Source: Lineus longissimus
Taxonomy: Eukaryota; Nemertea; Pilidiophora; Heteronemertea; Lineidae
Assembly: GCF_910592395.1 (NCBI RefSeq)
Contig: NC_088311.1
Location: forward strand, 11,782,501 to 11,846,500
Direction of reading: 5' to 3'
DNA length: 64,000 nt
A program made the translations under genes and the position numbers. The notes beneath the pieces were generated by a model that saw nothing but the letters and a program-made list of their open reading frames with translations, was not told the DNA's origin and made no database searches. Shown piece by piece: positions 52,822 to 64,000 of this stretch; position 1 is the stretch's first letter; each line of letters starts with the position of its first letter.

Positions 52822-53899
52822 GGCCCCATAAAAAAAATTTCAGTTTATCATCCCCGCCCGCATCACTTTTTTGACCCGCATCAAAAATTTTTTAATTTTT
52901 TAATTTTCAATTTCAATCACTAAATTAGGCTTTCAGCAGGTAAGAATTGATTCACTATCTATTCAGTTGCATTTCTGATGAAATTCTCTTTCCAATGATA
53001 CCAGACATGTCTACTTTGGTTCATTTTAATCAACTGTTATTCACTTTTATATGAGGAAACCCCAGCGTAGATGACGGCCGGCGGCATGCCGAACGGACGA
53101 CGATTGATTTGGCGCGAAAAACGCTACACTCATCAAATATGCCAAACACCATTGACACATCAGAGTTTTCAGCGTAACAAACAATATCACAGTGATTTTA
53201 GATAGTCAATGCTGTTTTACCATACTTTTCAAGGAGGTTCAGAGGAATTTGTTGAAAGATTTTGTCTTCAATTGCCAAATTCGCGCCTTTTTCAGAACAC
53301 GTGCTCTCCCGGCGCTAAATGTATAGCGCGCCTCTCATGGCGCCTCGTTGAACTAAATCTTCCACTTTTTGATACTAGCTGCCAGAATGCCGTTTGTCGT
53401 GTTACAGATTGTGCATAAAGCACGTATTTTGAAGGCGTGGTACGGAACATCTGTCCCGCCTCAAGAGTTTTCAAGTGGCACATTGAGATTCCTTATCACA
53501 CCTCATTTCCAGAGGAACCACTGTGCTTTGAATGTGGTACAGATGAGGATTTGTGCATCTATGATGCCAAGAAGAACTTCCCATTGTGTGAAAGGTGCAG
53601 GGGTACTGGAAAAACCTTCCAGGAAAGGCGAACAAAGGCCTTCGCACCTCGGGGGGCGGGGGGAGACTAACTTTTCACTTGTGAGAATGACGTCAGGCCT
53701 GTAGGACAATGAAAGAGGCACCAGGGTGTAGTTAAGCATAAATTTATAGCATCAATTTCATGTTCAATTGTTCATGTTGCTTTCATTTAAATACCCGTTT
53801 CTGTTCTGAAAAAATAAAAAATAAAAAATAAAAACCGCCCTCCCTCATCACTTTCTTCAGAAAAAAGGATGATAAACTAACATTTTTTTTTATGGGGCC
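52822..53899. mobile_element. PIF/Harbinger-type non-autonomous element
   Basis: 1,078 bp with inverted ends GGCCCCATAAAAAAA...TTTATCATCC and a TAA duplication (52819-52821, 53900-53902). A 3-bp TWA target and GGCCC ends fit PIF/Harbinger. No transposase; it carries one small zinc-finger-like frame. Confidence 0.75.
53437..53670 (+). CDS. Small cysteine-rich (zinc-ribbon-like) frame in the Harbinger-type element
   Basis: 77 codons, ATG at 53437; the frame is open further back to about 53420. Four cysteines in two CxxC pairs, CFECGTDEDLC and CERCRGTG, separated by YDAKKNFPL, look like a zinc-binding module. It may be a fragment of a captured host gene or a DNA-binding part of a lost transposon protein. 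Not recognised beyond that. Confidence 0.35.
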   Translation: MVRNICPASRVFKWHIEIPYHTSFPEEPLCFECGTDEDLCIYDAKKNFPLCERCRGTGKTFQERRTKAFAPRGAGGD

Positions 53900-53902
53900 T
53901 AA

Positions 53903-54268
53903 TATCGAAAGAGTGTGCACATAATGGATACCGCTAGCTAAGGCTACTTTGTTTTCATTGTGTTTCGCAGAAATGGAACAATGTGGACGACTGATGTGTT
54001 CTTTCTGTTGAATCGGCTTACTTTACTTAGTGCAATATTGGGAAAACCAAAAAAAGTGGTAGCTATTTATATGCCTTTTCAGAAACACGATGAAATGCAT
54101 CCAATTGGACATCGGGAACGAGGTCTGCTACTTCCAGTTAGGGAGTGTTCATTATTTGGCTAGATACATTTACCACACATGATTTACCATGAATATAATA
54201 GGAGATCATATATTCGTACGCATTTACGTGGCAGACTAATCTAGACTCATCCGGATCGATCTGGATCT
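53903..54268. other. Non-coding stretch
   Basis: No gene; start duplicates 52.23 kb sequence. Confidence 0.5.
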
Positions 54269-54277
54269 GTTTGGTCC

Positions 54278-55277
54278 GGTAGTTGATAAAGTATGGAATT
54301 AGTGAAACCTTGGAAACACTGATAAACCTTGTAATATTCAATGTAAACCATGGAATCACTGTGCAAATAGCGCGGGAAATCGGGTGCGTTCCTTCCACGA
54401 TTTATACCCTCCCAACTGACAGTCTCGTCCCAGCTGACTTTATTGATAGCAATTTGCCAGTTAGTTCAGAAGCCAACATTTTTAATGTGGAGGATGACGT
54501 CATCAATTGGCAATGCGCTGTGGTCGTTAAAATATTTTATTTCTCTTCAATGGAAGCAAAAATTAGTTTTTATGATTGTTTTGTATTCCATAGACGATAA
54601 AGTATTATGCTCGGTACTAGATGCACGAGATCATAGGACAAACACACACGTGAATAAAAAAAACCGCTTAGAACTGGTGACATCACGAAAAGATATCTAC
54701 ATCCCTCGATGTGCAGGCCTACATGAAGATGTACGAAATCGCTCACAGCGAAGGAATTTGTTCACATTTTTCATCTCCAAACCCTTCCAAAACCTTCGGT
54801 AATAAACCTTCATCTCCGTTTCTTGCCATGTATAAGGTGATGTACGGATAAGTGCCAGCCGGTACTGCATGATGTAGTCAATCTTCTCTGTGTCACCCTG
54901 TATGATAACACCGCTCCGTAGCTCAAATAGGCCCCGTGTGGTGGCGTAGTAAGCGGAGCGCTGATTGGTCCATATTATGGGTGTGTGGTGGGCGTGTCGT
55001 GACGTGAATGCCCATATTTGGGAGATCAGTAATGTACACTGGAGGCGAGGCATGACTGGGTTGTTCTAAAATATAGATTGTTGAATCGGATATGCGACTG
55101 ATTTCTAAACTACCGTCAAATTCCGATCTGATCATGTAAAAATAATCTCCAAATATTGATTCGTAACCACCTTAGGTTCCAATGGCATTATTTCATGTTT
55201 TTATGCATTTTTAGGACTGATTCCAAGGTTTATCACTGGTTCCAAGGTTTCACTGATTCCAAGCTTTATCAACTACC
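54278..55277. mobile_element. Mutator-like non-autonomous element, copy B (uninterrupted)
   Basis: Exactly 1,000 bp, ends GGTAGTTGATAAAG...CTTTATCAACTACC, perfect 9-bp duplication GTTTGGTCC (54269-54277, 55278-55286). It matches copy A in reverse orientation and has the single CTGG (54674-54677) where copy A carries the Gypsy/TatD element. No coding frame with a domain. Confidence 0.9.
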
Positions 55278-55454
55278 GTTTGGTCCTGCGTAAAAAACCC
55301 TATTAGGTTTTCATTCATTTCATTAGCACTGGTGCAATTTCTACCGTTTAGCAGTGTAGTACGCCTACAATACTCAGTGTGGTGGGATTCAACAGGATTA
55401 CTGCATTTAGCTCAACATTACGCCTATTTAGTTTCTATGGTCAGTTATGTATTC

Positions 55455-56430
55455 GGTGAAAAAGGTACAGGAAAAAAAGGTACGGAAATAAAGGTACAGG
55501 AATAAAGGTACGGAAATAAAAGTACACAAAATGGCATAAATAGGTAAAAAAGGTACACAATTTGTTTTCAGAATGTTATTCTCTTCCACTGGTTCAGACT
55601 CGGCCTTTGTCTTAATCTTTTCTTACCCATTTTTCTTATTCTGTGACTAAGGTGGTGCCTTAAAATAGTTTAATACATTGCGGACAATTTTGTTACGGAA
55701 TGAATTTGAGGAAAATTCATGGAAGAAGTTGCCCAACAGGGGAGCTGACGTTTTTTTTGGTAATAACTACATGTACATTCATGTTCATTTAAATTTTAAA
55801 ATACTCGAGTCGTATTCTTATAGGGGCGAATCCAGGATCTTGGGAAAAGGGGGTGGGGGCGCACCTAGCATCCTACCTGGCATTTCACATTAAGATTCTC
55901 GCCAATTTCCCTAAAAAGCTTGTGTTTGGTCTTAAATCTAATAATTTGTCTGTTAAAACTTAATTGGCCAGGCACATTGTCAATTGGGTCCAGCTCTATG
56001 ATGAATGTTAATTGATTAATTGCAATTTAACTTGAACATTGGTACATTTATCGGTTAACCCTTTTGCAGAGGGAATTGTCCTAGAATCTTTACCATCATT
56101 CATGATCTTGAATTGATAGCCGTGGTTTCACTCTTGAAAACCATAACGGTATACCGGAAATTTGATATACCTATTTCTAAGGCCTATGCAATGCCTACGC
56201 AACAAATAAAGTTAAAGTTATGAATAGAAAAATTAAGGGAAAATTCAAATGATATTTTAAAAAAAATTGTGTACTTTTTTACCTATTTCTGCCATTTTGT
56301 GTACCTATTTTTCCAGTACCTTTTTTCCGGTACCTTTATTTCCGGTACTTTTATTTCCCGTACCTTTATTTCCTGTACCTTTATTCCGTACCTTTTTTCC
56401 TGTACCTTTTTTTCCTGTACCTTTATTACC
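55455..56430. mobile_element. Foldback (TU-like) element 2
   Basis: 976 bp. Arms are arrays of a 14-16-bp unit, AAAGGTACAGGAATA on the left (55459-55562) and the complement on the right (56268-56428); both outer ends read GGTRAWAAAGGTACAGG. The flanks show only an imperfect duplication (TGTATTC against TAGATTC). Same plan as element 1 but a different repeat word. Confidence 0.75.
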
Positions 56431-56935
56431 TAGATTCAAACAGTTAGGCGTATGTAGCAAGAGGAGTGCCCAAGCAGTTATTCAAAAAACCTTCTTCAAT
56501 ACAACTTGGTTTTATGGCGTATAAACTAAGTTTATTTGAAAGATGTTATTTTCTCCTAATTAACCAGGTTGTTTTTATAAAACATTATTCTTTCCTAATA
56601 AACTAGGTTGATACAGTGGCTCCTAAGTGCAGAACAGATATTTAGTCATAAAAATAAAAAGAGATAATGACAATAAAGTAACACGGTCAAAAAATATTTT
56701 CCCACACATTTTTCCATTTTTGCCAGATCAAAATATTTTATCGGGAACAAGTTACACAATAAAGCTTAATAAAGTTATTCGGTGAGAACGAGAAACAAAA
56801 TCTGCACGTAAAATATATTAGCTCGCCAAAACAAATAAAGTAGTCGCAAAATATTGAACGAGAATAAGAATTTCGAACAAAAAATTCTAAAATATAGCAC
56901 AACAAGTTAGGGGTAGAAAAAATTATACTAGAACA

Positions 56936-57205
56936 CGGAACAAAATTAGGACAGAACAAATTAACTTAGAACGCAATTATGAGACGGAAACAAGTATTAA
57001 AACCTACTCACAACAAAAGTAGAACACGGAACAAATTAAAGTACAACATGGAACAAAATTAGGACAGAACAATTTAACTCAGAACCCAATTATGAAATGG
57101 GATCCAATATTAAAACCTACTCACAACAAAAGTAGAACACGGGACAAATTAAAGTAGAACACTGAACAAAATTAGGACAGAACAAATTAACTCAGAACTG
57201 AAGTT
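56936..57205. repeat. 113-bp tandem repeat
   Basis: About 2.3 copies, with CAAAATTAGGACAGAAC at 56941, 57054 and 57167. Built of shorter GAACANNAAATTA words. Frames on the minus strand here are by-products. Confidence 0.85.
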
Positions 57206-59704
57206 GATCTCAGAACGGATATGCGCAATTTGGTTGCGCCATAGAATGTTAACATGGCGGATTTGACAGCACCACTGCATAATTTTGGTTATTTTTGTGA
57301 CAATAATATTAGGAATTGCTTACTATATCTATAATTATTATTCCTATGTTTCTCCCTAGCCCTGTTGAACCCAGATACCCAGGATCGTTAACCATTGTGA
57401 GTTTCAACACCTTCCTTCTTAATTGTTAATTTCCATTGTTTTATAATATTTATCTCTTTAGCTGTTAGACCCCTTTTATGGTCTTCCTGGTTAGCAGCTG
57501 GTTACTAGGCCCCTGCCCTAGGCCCTGCCTGATAATCTTGTATAAATACAGCTGCGTGATTATTGGTTGTTTCTTTAATTACTGAGTGCTAGTTGGCTCA
57601 GAGCCTGATATTTGGGCTAGGCTATTTACCCATTAGGGGGGTGTGTAATTACGTATAAATGATGATGTTAAGATGTTTCAAGTAAGTGCTGGCAGATCCA
57701 GAAAACCATCATCCACACTCTGTAGCTAAACAAGACATTCTCTTGAAAAGCGTCAGAGTCTTTTGCCCTGTGACGTTTCGGTTTGTAAATGAGAAGTTAG
57801 AGTGACGTGAATAATAAATGATGTGAGTAGATATCTTAGTTGGTTTAGTCTTTGGGTTCGAGTTCAGAGTTGGGACGTTTACTGTGACAAAATACATAAA
57901 GCCCTTTACCGTTACATTTTGATGGCATGATACAGGCTTACTATAATGAGGGTTTTCAATAGGAATATATCATAATGTACTTGGGTAAATACCATGATGT
58001 TAATATGTCACTTCGGACTCTGAAATGCGGTTGAAGGAGATTGGGCTAGAGAAAAGGTCTGGGAGGTGTTACGCAAATATAGCGAGCCACGAGCCACCTA
58101 AGTAAAACCTAATGTGAGAGCCATGAGTTGTAAAAATGCTACCAGCACCGTCTGGAAAACCGTAATTGAGCCTTTTTGAGTAGACTTGTTGGTGTGTAAG
58201 GTGATGTTGTCCCAATGAAGCGGAGTCCCTCTACCAAAATGTTTGGTGTGTAAGGGGATGTAGTCCCTATGAAGCAGAGTCACTCTACCAAAATCTTTGC
58301 CTTTGGTATGTGAGAAGGATTAGAGAAAAAATATTAGTAAGATTCGGCGGGACTCGAACCCACACCAATGCCACCATGGACAGTTGGAACTCCAGTGCCC
58401 TGGCCTGCAGTTTTACTTGCGGTGTACTGGATTTTTAACCGGGGTAAGCTCGGAGGGTCTCGGGTAGACAGGCATCTCTCCATTTTTCGTCCATGTCACC
58501 TCCAGCCAATTCAGTTGTGAGGAGAGGAATCTTATCAGGGCTGGGAATAGATTGATATTTTGAATACTTATACTGATCCTTGACGTTCAGACATCATCAT
58601 GGATTTACATGTACAAAAGATGACAAGAAAATATAATGATATCTTTATTCAGCTATTCATAACTAAGAACATGACATAAAATATATGATGAGGATGGCCA
58701 TATACAGGCACATTATTATTAAAGGGAGCCTATTGTCACCTCGCTAACTGAGACAATGTAATATAGACAGTAACTGTCATGACTGTACCGGTATCATTTA
58801 AAAAATTATCCTATCAAAAATACATACTAGTAGTATAGACAACTGTTGACAATGTAAACATTATGAAACACATGACCTAAAATGTGACCCTATCTGGCAA
58901 AACCTGACCAAGTCGCACAGAAGATGACCCAAAATGACACCAGGAGATAATGGAAGAAATATAATCTAATCAGATTTCACAGAAGGCAGACGAGAGCGAA
59001 ATGAACAACCAGTCAAGCTCAGAGCGACTTTAGCCTGGTTTTGCCAGGGAGGGTCACAAATACTAATGATGAAGAACCATGGTGGAAGAACATGCCATGA
59101 AGTATGATGAACTGAGTGGTAAAGAAAATATAAAATATAATAGAGTAGATTGGGCTAAAAAGAAATCAATAAATCAATAAAATGAGATGGTTTTAAGCCC
59201 TTATTCATTCCCGACCCTATATTTCAGTTTCATCAAGTAGCATTGTGCAGTTTAGGTACGAAATCCTATTTGTGATAAGAGATACCGCTTGTGTTCATCA
59301 GTCAATATGAAGTCAACCCTCGACGCAAGGGCCCAACGCGCCGCGTAGCGGCAAAAAAGCGAAGCTGGCGAAACATTTATAACGGGTCACCGTCACTTAT
59401 TATTGGACTTATAGCGCATTTACGGGGTTGCAACTATTTTGCTTTATAGTGTCACCAGGAAAGAAAAGCATGCGACCTAACGCCGATCTATTTGTATAAA
59501 GTGATAATTGGAAGGTATATAGTAGGAAATATCAATAAAATAATCATTCCATGTCGTCTTTTGAGGGCATTTTTGATTGTAAAAAATATATGTGTACGTC
59601 ACCGTAGTCTCGGCAATGATAATTTTATCAGAGCAGTCTCGCGCAAGTAGAAGTTCTTTACCTATTAGTTCTTCACTTATTAGTCTCAACGTCTGGCGCA
59701 AAGC
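57206..59704. other. Non-coding stretch
   Basis: No gene seen. It contains a 55-bp tandem duplication at 58190-58300 (GGTGTGTAAGGNGATGT...CTCTACCAAAAT) and a tRNA-like B-box word at about 58352 on the minus strand that does not fold into a tRNA. Confidence 0.45.
58190..58300. repeat. 55-bp tandem duplication
   Basis: Two copies, starting GGTGTGTAAGG at about 58190 and about 58244, a few differences. Confidence 0.75.
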
Positions 59705-59860
59705 CAGACGTTTTCCATTACGATTTCACTACGATGTTTGACAAGAAGAAGCAGTGCGCGAGATATGCTAATGAGCACACTTCCCTCGCTTGAGCTTCTG
59801 AAGAATGTTCCATATCGCGCTAAGCTCATCACTACTGATTATGACAGGCGTGCAACGGTA
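59705..59860. repeat. Duplicated fragment, copy 1
   Basis: About 155 bp match 61665-61815 (GATTTCACTACGATGTTTGA). One frame in both reads LPSLEXXKNVPYRA, so it may derive from an old coding sequence. Not recognised. Confidence 0.55.
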
Positions 59861-61439
59861 GGTATCTGCTCCCCAACTTCCACCCTAATACGGTACAATA
59901 AGTTACCATTTGATGGGAATGGGACAATGCCCTCACTGTGTATGGAGTCATAGGGATAAGAAGACATTATTCATTAGTGTTGGTACAAGTGATTTTGCCC
60001 AAAAAGCATGCGCATTCAAAAAACAAAATATGCAAGGTATCACGTACATGACCATGACGACGTGCAGAAAGTGCACTGGCCAGTGCATACCCTATGGCTA
60101 TGTACTAGTAAACATGGTAAACAAACATGAACAACATCATTATTCATCGGCAGTTCATTTTACTCCGAGCTTTTCCTGAAACATATAGGCATGATGATTA
60201 GGCCTACCATGTACCATGTCCATGACCAATAACAGCACCAGATCATGTGGATGTCAACAAGTTCACATGAACCGTATAATCCCGCATGGCGCATGGGGCA
60301 TGCGTCTAAACCAAAGCCCCAAAATCACTTGTTTTGGTCTATTTCAGTTTCACTTGTGTTTCCCCCGTCTCCCAGTCCATAATACATTTACAGTTTACAA
60401 TCCCCGATCATGGCCCAACAAAAGGTCATCGGTTGACTAAAGGAACACAACTGTTCAATGGATTTATAGTTGAATGCGATTTAACTACGTCTTTTCAATC
60501 GTGGATTGTAAATTTAACCCCATGGGCCTAGGGAAGGCCATATAACAATACTTTCGACACAGTTATTATCTCCGCTGCCTCCACCATGTTACACACAGTG
60601 CTCACTGCTGATTCTAAAATGCGCCACCTAGTCAAAACAGGACATATGTTCTTCTAGGAATAGATCTCTTTCCAATATTTCGTCATTCCACTATCGTCAT
60701 CACCTCATCATACTTTCATTGACATTACAGGCACACATCCACAGAGCACTCTTCAAATCATCTACACAGTGGTTATCCAACTAGGATTATAAAGGTAATT
60801 TCTTAGCCCCGCACAGTGGGTTTCAGTCTTGATAAAGGGGCACTATTGCTAGCAGCTAGGTAGGCAAGATAAAGTTAGACGAAGTAGCCGATAGGGGTCT
60901 CTCACCCCTCAAAGTCCGTCACAACTATTCAAGCTTGTACAAGGAATACATGCAGCGCTGACTCTAACAAGACCCAATGGGAATGTCGCACAGTCATCTG
61001 TCAAAAACAAGACCTATGTTGCAGTATGATATCTTGCCAATATTTAATAATTGCACTATCGTCATCACCTCATCATACTTCATTGACATTACAGGCACAC
61101 ATTGACATTGACCACTGTTCCAGTCAACGACACAGTCGCTATCCAAGTAGCATTATAGAGGTAATTATCATTATCATACCTCATTAGCATGTGAACCAAT
61201 CACGTCGCGTCCTTTGCGATCACGGCAAAGCCTCATGGAATAATGTCTTTCACCGTTGAATAACTTTTCATATTCCATGCCTACAACTTCAATTTCTTCA
61301 TATTCCATGGCTAGAAGTTCAATACTAATATAATATCCAAGATAAAGTTACAAGAAGGGGTCTCTCACCTCTCACTGTATGTCCACACTATTCACGCTTG
61401 TACGAGGAATACATTCAATGCTGAATCTAACAACAGCCA
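59861..61439. repeat. Degenerate direct duplications
   Basis: 60672-60790 matches 61035-61160 (CACTATCGTCATCACCTCAT), and 60855-60960 matches 61329-61430 (GGGGTCTCTCACC, CTTGTACRAGGAATACAT). The same words recur inverted at about 62030-62080 (TATCTTGCCTACCTAGCTGC). No gene. Confidence 0.55.
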
Positions 61440-61664
61440 GTGCCCTTACTCTGTATATTAGTCACTGGAAGATGGCCCATTTCACTCCTTGCTTCTACAT
61501 CACCTATAGTCTCATTGCAAACGCCTCAGTTCTATGATATCACATTCACTTTCAGCTGTCATGCAACGCAACAACTGTGCTATCTGCCATCGCACATCAA
61601 CGAAGAAGTGCAGCCGCCCACATTCCACCTCACGTCTGTCCGACCAGCTGCAATCCTCGAGGAC

Positions 61665-61815
61665 GCCCCACTGTACCACGATTTCACTACGATGTTTGAC
61701 AAGAAGGAGCAGTGCGCGAGATAGGCTAATGAGCAGACTTCCCTCGCTTGAGTTTCGGAAGAATGTTCCATATCGCGCTACGCTGACCACTGCTGACCAT
61801 GACAGGCGTGCATTG
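61665..61815. repeat. Duplicated fragment, copy 2
   Basis: Partner of 59705-59860, about 87% identical. Confidence 0.55.
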
Positions 61816-62337
61816 GACTGGTACAGGTTGGAACTAAACATTGAATATGCTGGTGGTGACGCTTTCTGATGAGAAGTTGGTCGTGACTGATGCAGTATCC
61901 TTGGACTTGTCCACAGCATCGTTCAATCATTGCTCTCTGAGCTGCCTTGATTCTGTACTTACCCAAATACTAAGACCAAATGCCTGTTGACTGTGCTTTA
62001 AGAGAGACTGGCGCCATGCCTAGAGATATGACTGACCCCTATTGGCAAATTTGTATGACTTTATCTTGCCTACCTAGCTGCTGCCTATAGTCTCCCTTTA
62101 ACTGCGGAACACTTCAAAGTCGATAAAATGCCATGTTCCACCTTTTAATGTGTTCAGACCGCCATTTTCATAATAATCAAGTCAGGACACTGCCTTCTAG
62201 TCTCATAATAAATTTTGCTTTCCTCAATAATAACATTTCTTCTTCTTTAATGCTTTCATCATTCCAAACTTCTCCTCCTCTGACTTTTACAGGGGTACAG
62301 TCATGGCAATCAAAACCCAAATACTGAGACCAAATGC

Positions 62338-62401
62338 CTGTTGACTGTGCTTTAAGAGAGACTGGCGCCATGCCTAGTCTCTCTTAAAGCACAGTCAACA
62401 G
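62338..62401. repeat. Perfect 26-bp inverted repeat, 12-base loop
   Basis: Arms 62338-62363 and 62376-62401 are exact complements. The left arm and about 20 preceding bases repeat 61974-62015 directly, so this hairpin arose by copying the right-hand part in inverted form. Confidence 0.92.
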
Positions 62402-62705
62402 ACACCAACCCCCTCAGACTCAGAAACCACAAACACCCAACCCTTCCTGCTACCTTAATACTTCTGGATAGGTCAACACTCCTTGCAGAAAAGTCTGCAT
62501 TCCCGCCATCTCCACCTCTCCGAACACAGGTATCACTGATGTGATAATGCACGGCCTGTCTGCGTCCAGTACGGAGTAGGTTGGTGGCCCTATCCAGCCA
62601 AACTGGCTTCTCTTGATGTTGGAGGATTAGATCATGTGGAGGATTCGGTGGTTTTCCAGAGGCTCCTCTGGCAAATTGACAATGGCAACCTGCACATGTC
62701 CTTAC
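62402..62705. other. Non-coding stretch
   Basis: No gene; downstream flank of the MULE transposase remnant. Confidence 0.5.
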
Positions 62706-64000
62706 TCAAGGATGCTGCTTGAGACTACATAAGTAAAACGGCTCATCAGTTTTACTTTGCGAGTCAGACACATTTTGTACTTGGTAGGTATTAGCCTCAT
62801 TTCTAGGAATTTTCATCCTTATACCTTGCGGCATAGACTTATCAAGAGGCACACGCTGCACAATTTCTGACGGGTCTTTCTGTTTCCTCTTTCGAACAAT
62901 TGGGCCCTTCTTCCCAGCACCAGGCCGAATGCCATGGTGCGCACGGGTGGTAAGATTCAGTACTTTATGCTCGCTTAGATTATATTTTACGACAAGCAAA
63001 TCAAAATCTGTCTCCAACATTGAAACAGCCACCACATGTGAGCACAGGTTCCGCGCTTTGAAAGATGCACATCCAAAGACGCGTTCCTCCTTGTCGCAGG
63101 TGTATACTCCAGGGCTCTTCTTCTGGATGAAATGCGGAATTTTTGAATCATTGTCGGGGACAAAGAACGTACCAGGGTCGGCTCCCTTCGAAACTCTCCC
63201 GATTAACTGTTTAGCTTTTATCACAATGCTTTTTGAGTGTTCGGTGGTGATGCCAACTATGGAAACCATGTCATCCAGGTCATTGCGCTGGTCTTGGTCA
63301 CAGCTCGTAGTGGCTTCAGCGGCATCAACCTCAACAACTTGCTCATTGGACAGGGAAGGATGTCTGCGAGTCAGTAATCAGTCAGCAACTTCGAGGAGTA
63401 GTATTTCTGTTCATGGAGAAGCTTCTGGCGAGTTGGTATCTGGAAGTACTTCTCTCCCAAGAAGAATGCCCTGGCGTCTGGAACAAGTTCGTAGTCCCCC
63501 TCCCCAACAAATGCTGACCGGACAATTTCTTCTTGCTTTTGGAACAGTTCTTCCATACAAATGACAAAGGTTAAGAGGTCTTGCGCCTTGTATTGAACCT
63601 TTCTTCTGATCATGGCGTTGATACTCTCACTTCTGTTGGTTGTGAATTTTCCGGTTACTCCATTCCTGCAACGCTCAGGCGTCAACATGTTCACTTGCAT
63701 GTAAGTGGCAATGTTCTCACTAAACCAGGAGAAAAACTTCGGAGTGTCCAATTCCTCCCTGGAATCCAACTCCTGCTGTAGACTTGCCAGCAGCCCATCA
63801 AAGGCAGCTGAATCATCAGCATCCACCAGTCCTTCGTGGTACACTCCTTCGATAGTATACCCATAGATTTCCCATAGGTACAGTTTTTTTTCTCTGATTG
63901 CACGTTCAACTCAGAAAGTTTCTCCTTCACATTTCTCTTAGAGTGTATCTAACATCTGAGGTGGTCGGCCCCTCTGAATACTTTGGAAAACGCATTTGAG
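62706..64000 (-). pseudogene. MULE-type transposase C-terminal part, broken, runs off the window
   Basis: Read from the right edge on the minus strand: the end of the catalytic region (KVFRGADHLRC then a TAG near 63950), a linker with an A8 run at about 63883-63890 where the frame changes, then TNRSESINAMIRRKVQYKAQDLL and QEEIVRSAFVGEGDYEL (63844-63371), the conserved post-catalytic block of MULE-like proteins, another one-base shift at about 63370, and a SWIM-like zinc finger (FGCASFKARNLCSHVVAVS; one Cys of the usual CxC is Ser) within 63269-62706, ending TAA/TGA-bounded after a basic KKGPIVRKRKQK stretch. At least two frameshifts and one stop, so inactive. The N-terminal catalytic part is outside the window. 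Confidence 0.65.

Noticed and set aside
58342-58420. tRNA gene on the minus strand (B-box GGTTCGAGTCCC near 58352)
   Set aside because: A T-arm can be drawn, but no matching acceptor 5' strand, D-arm or anticodon arm at the right distance. At most a tRNA-derived repeat fragment.
61440-61919. Frames of 94-135 codons on both strands
   Set aside because: They overlap a duplicated fragment whose other copy has different stops; no domain seen.

Overview
The window looks like a piece of a repeat-rich nuclear genome from a marine invertebrate. Evidence: spliceable exons with GT/AG signals, nested LTR retrotransposons (BEL/Pao and Gypsy), non-LTR reverse transcriptase relics, many families of DNA transposon, (CGT)n-tailed AGCTCACCT hairpin repeats, and no bacterial operons. 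I cannot name the species. Almost every long reading frame belongs to a mobile element; no complete host gene is visible.

Layout. 1-7.9 kb: non-coding sequence, a tandem GC-rich repeat with inverted ends, a 3.3 kb insertion, and a minus-strand jelly-roll (LamG/pentraxin-like) exon. 8-15 kb: a perfect 37-bp hairpin and a dying Tc1-type transposon split by a 5'-truncated LINE. 15.8-23.7 kb: an almost intact minus-strand BEL/Pao element whose single 1,884-codon frame is interrupted only by four TAG codons. 25.8-30.9 kb: a LINE relic and a DNA transposon with about 320-bp inverted ends coding for a FEN/XPG-like nuclease with a cysteine-rich tail. 31.2-36.6 kb: a 9-bp-TSD (Mutator-like) element containing a young Gypsy-type LTR element that lacks gag and integrase and carries a TatD-family nuclease. 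38.7-41.8 kb: a 563-bp MITE and a pogo-type element reduced to its DNA-binding half. 42.7-47.5 kb: the second copy of the jelly-roll block, a LINE tail, an inverted duplication and a MITE. 47.5-57.2 kb: minisatellite, two foldback (TU-like) elements, a Harbinger-type element with a small zinc-binding frame, and a second, uninterrupted copy of the Mutator-like element. 59.7-64 kb: degenerate duplications and a broken MULE-type transposase at the right edge.

Paired copies inside the window act as internal controls. The 54.3-55.3 kb Mutator-like copy is the empty site of the Gypsy/TatD insertion; 24.3-24.6 kb is the empty site of the pogo element; the 42.7-44.2 kb block is the empty site of the 3.3 kb insertion at 3.3-6.6 kb. 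Target-site duplications (9, 9, 8, 5, 4, 3 and 2 bp) fix most boundaries to the base. The best candidate for an undescribed system is the TatD-carrying LTR element; the all-TAG BEL element is second.
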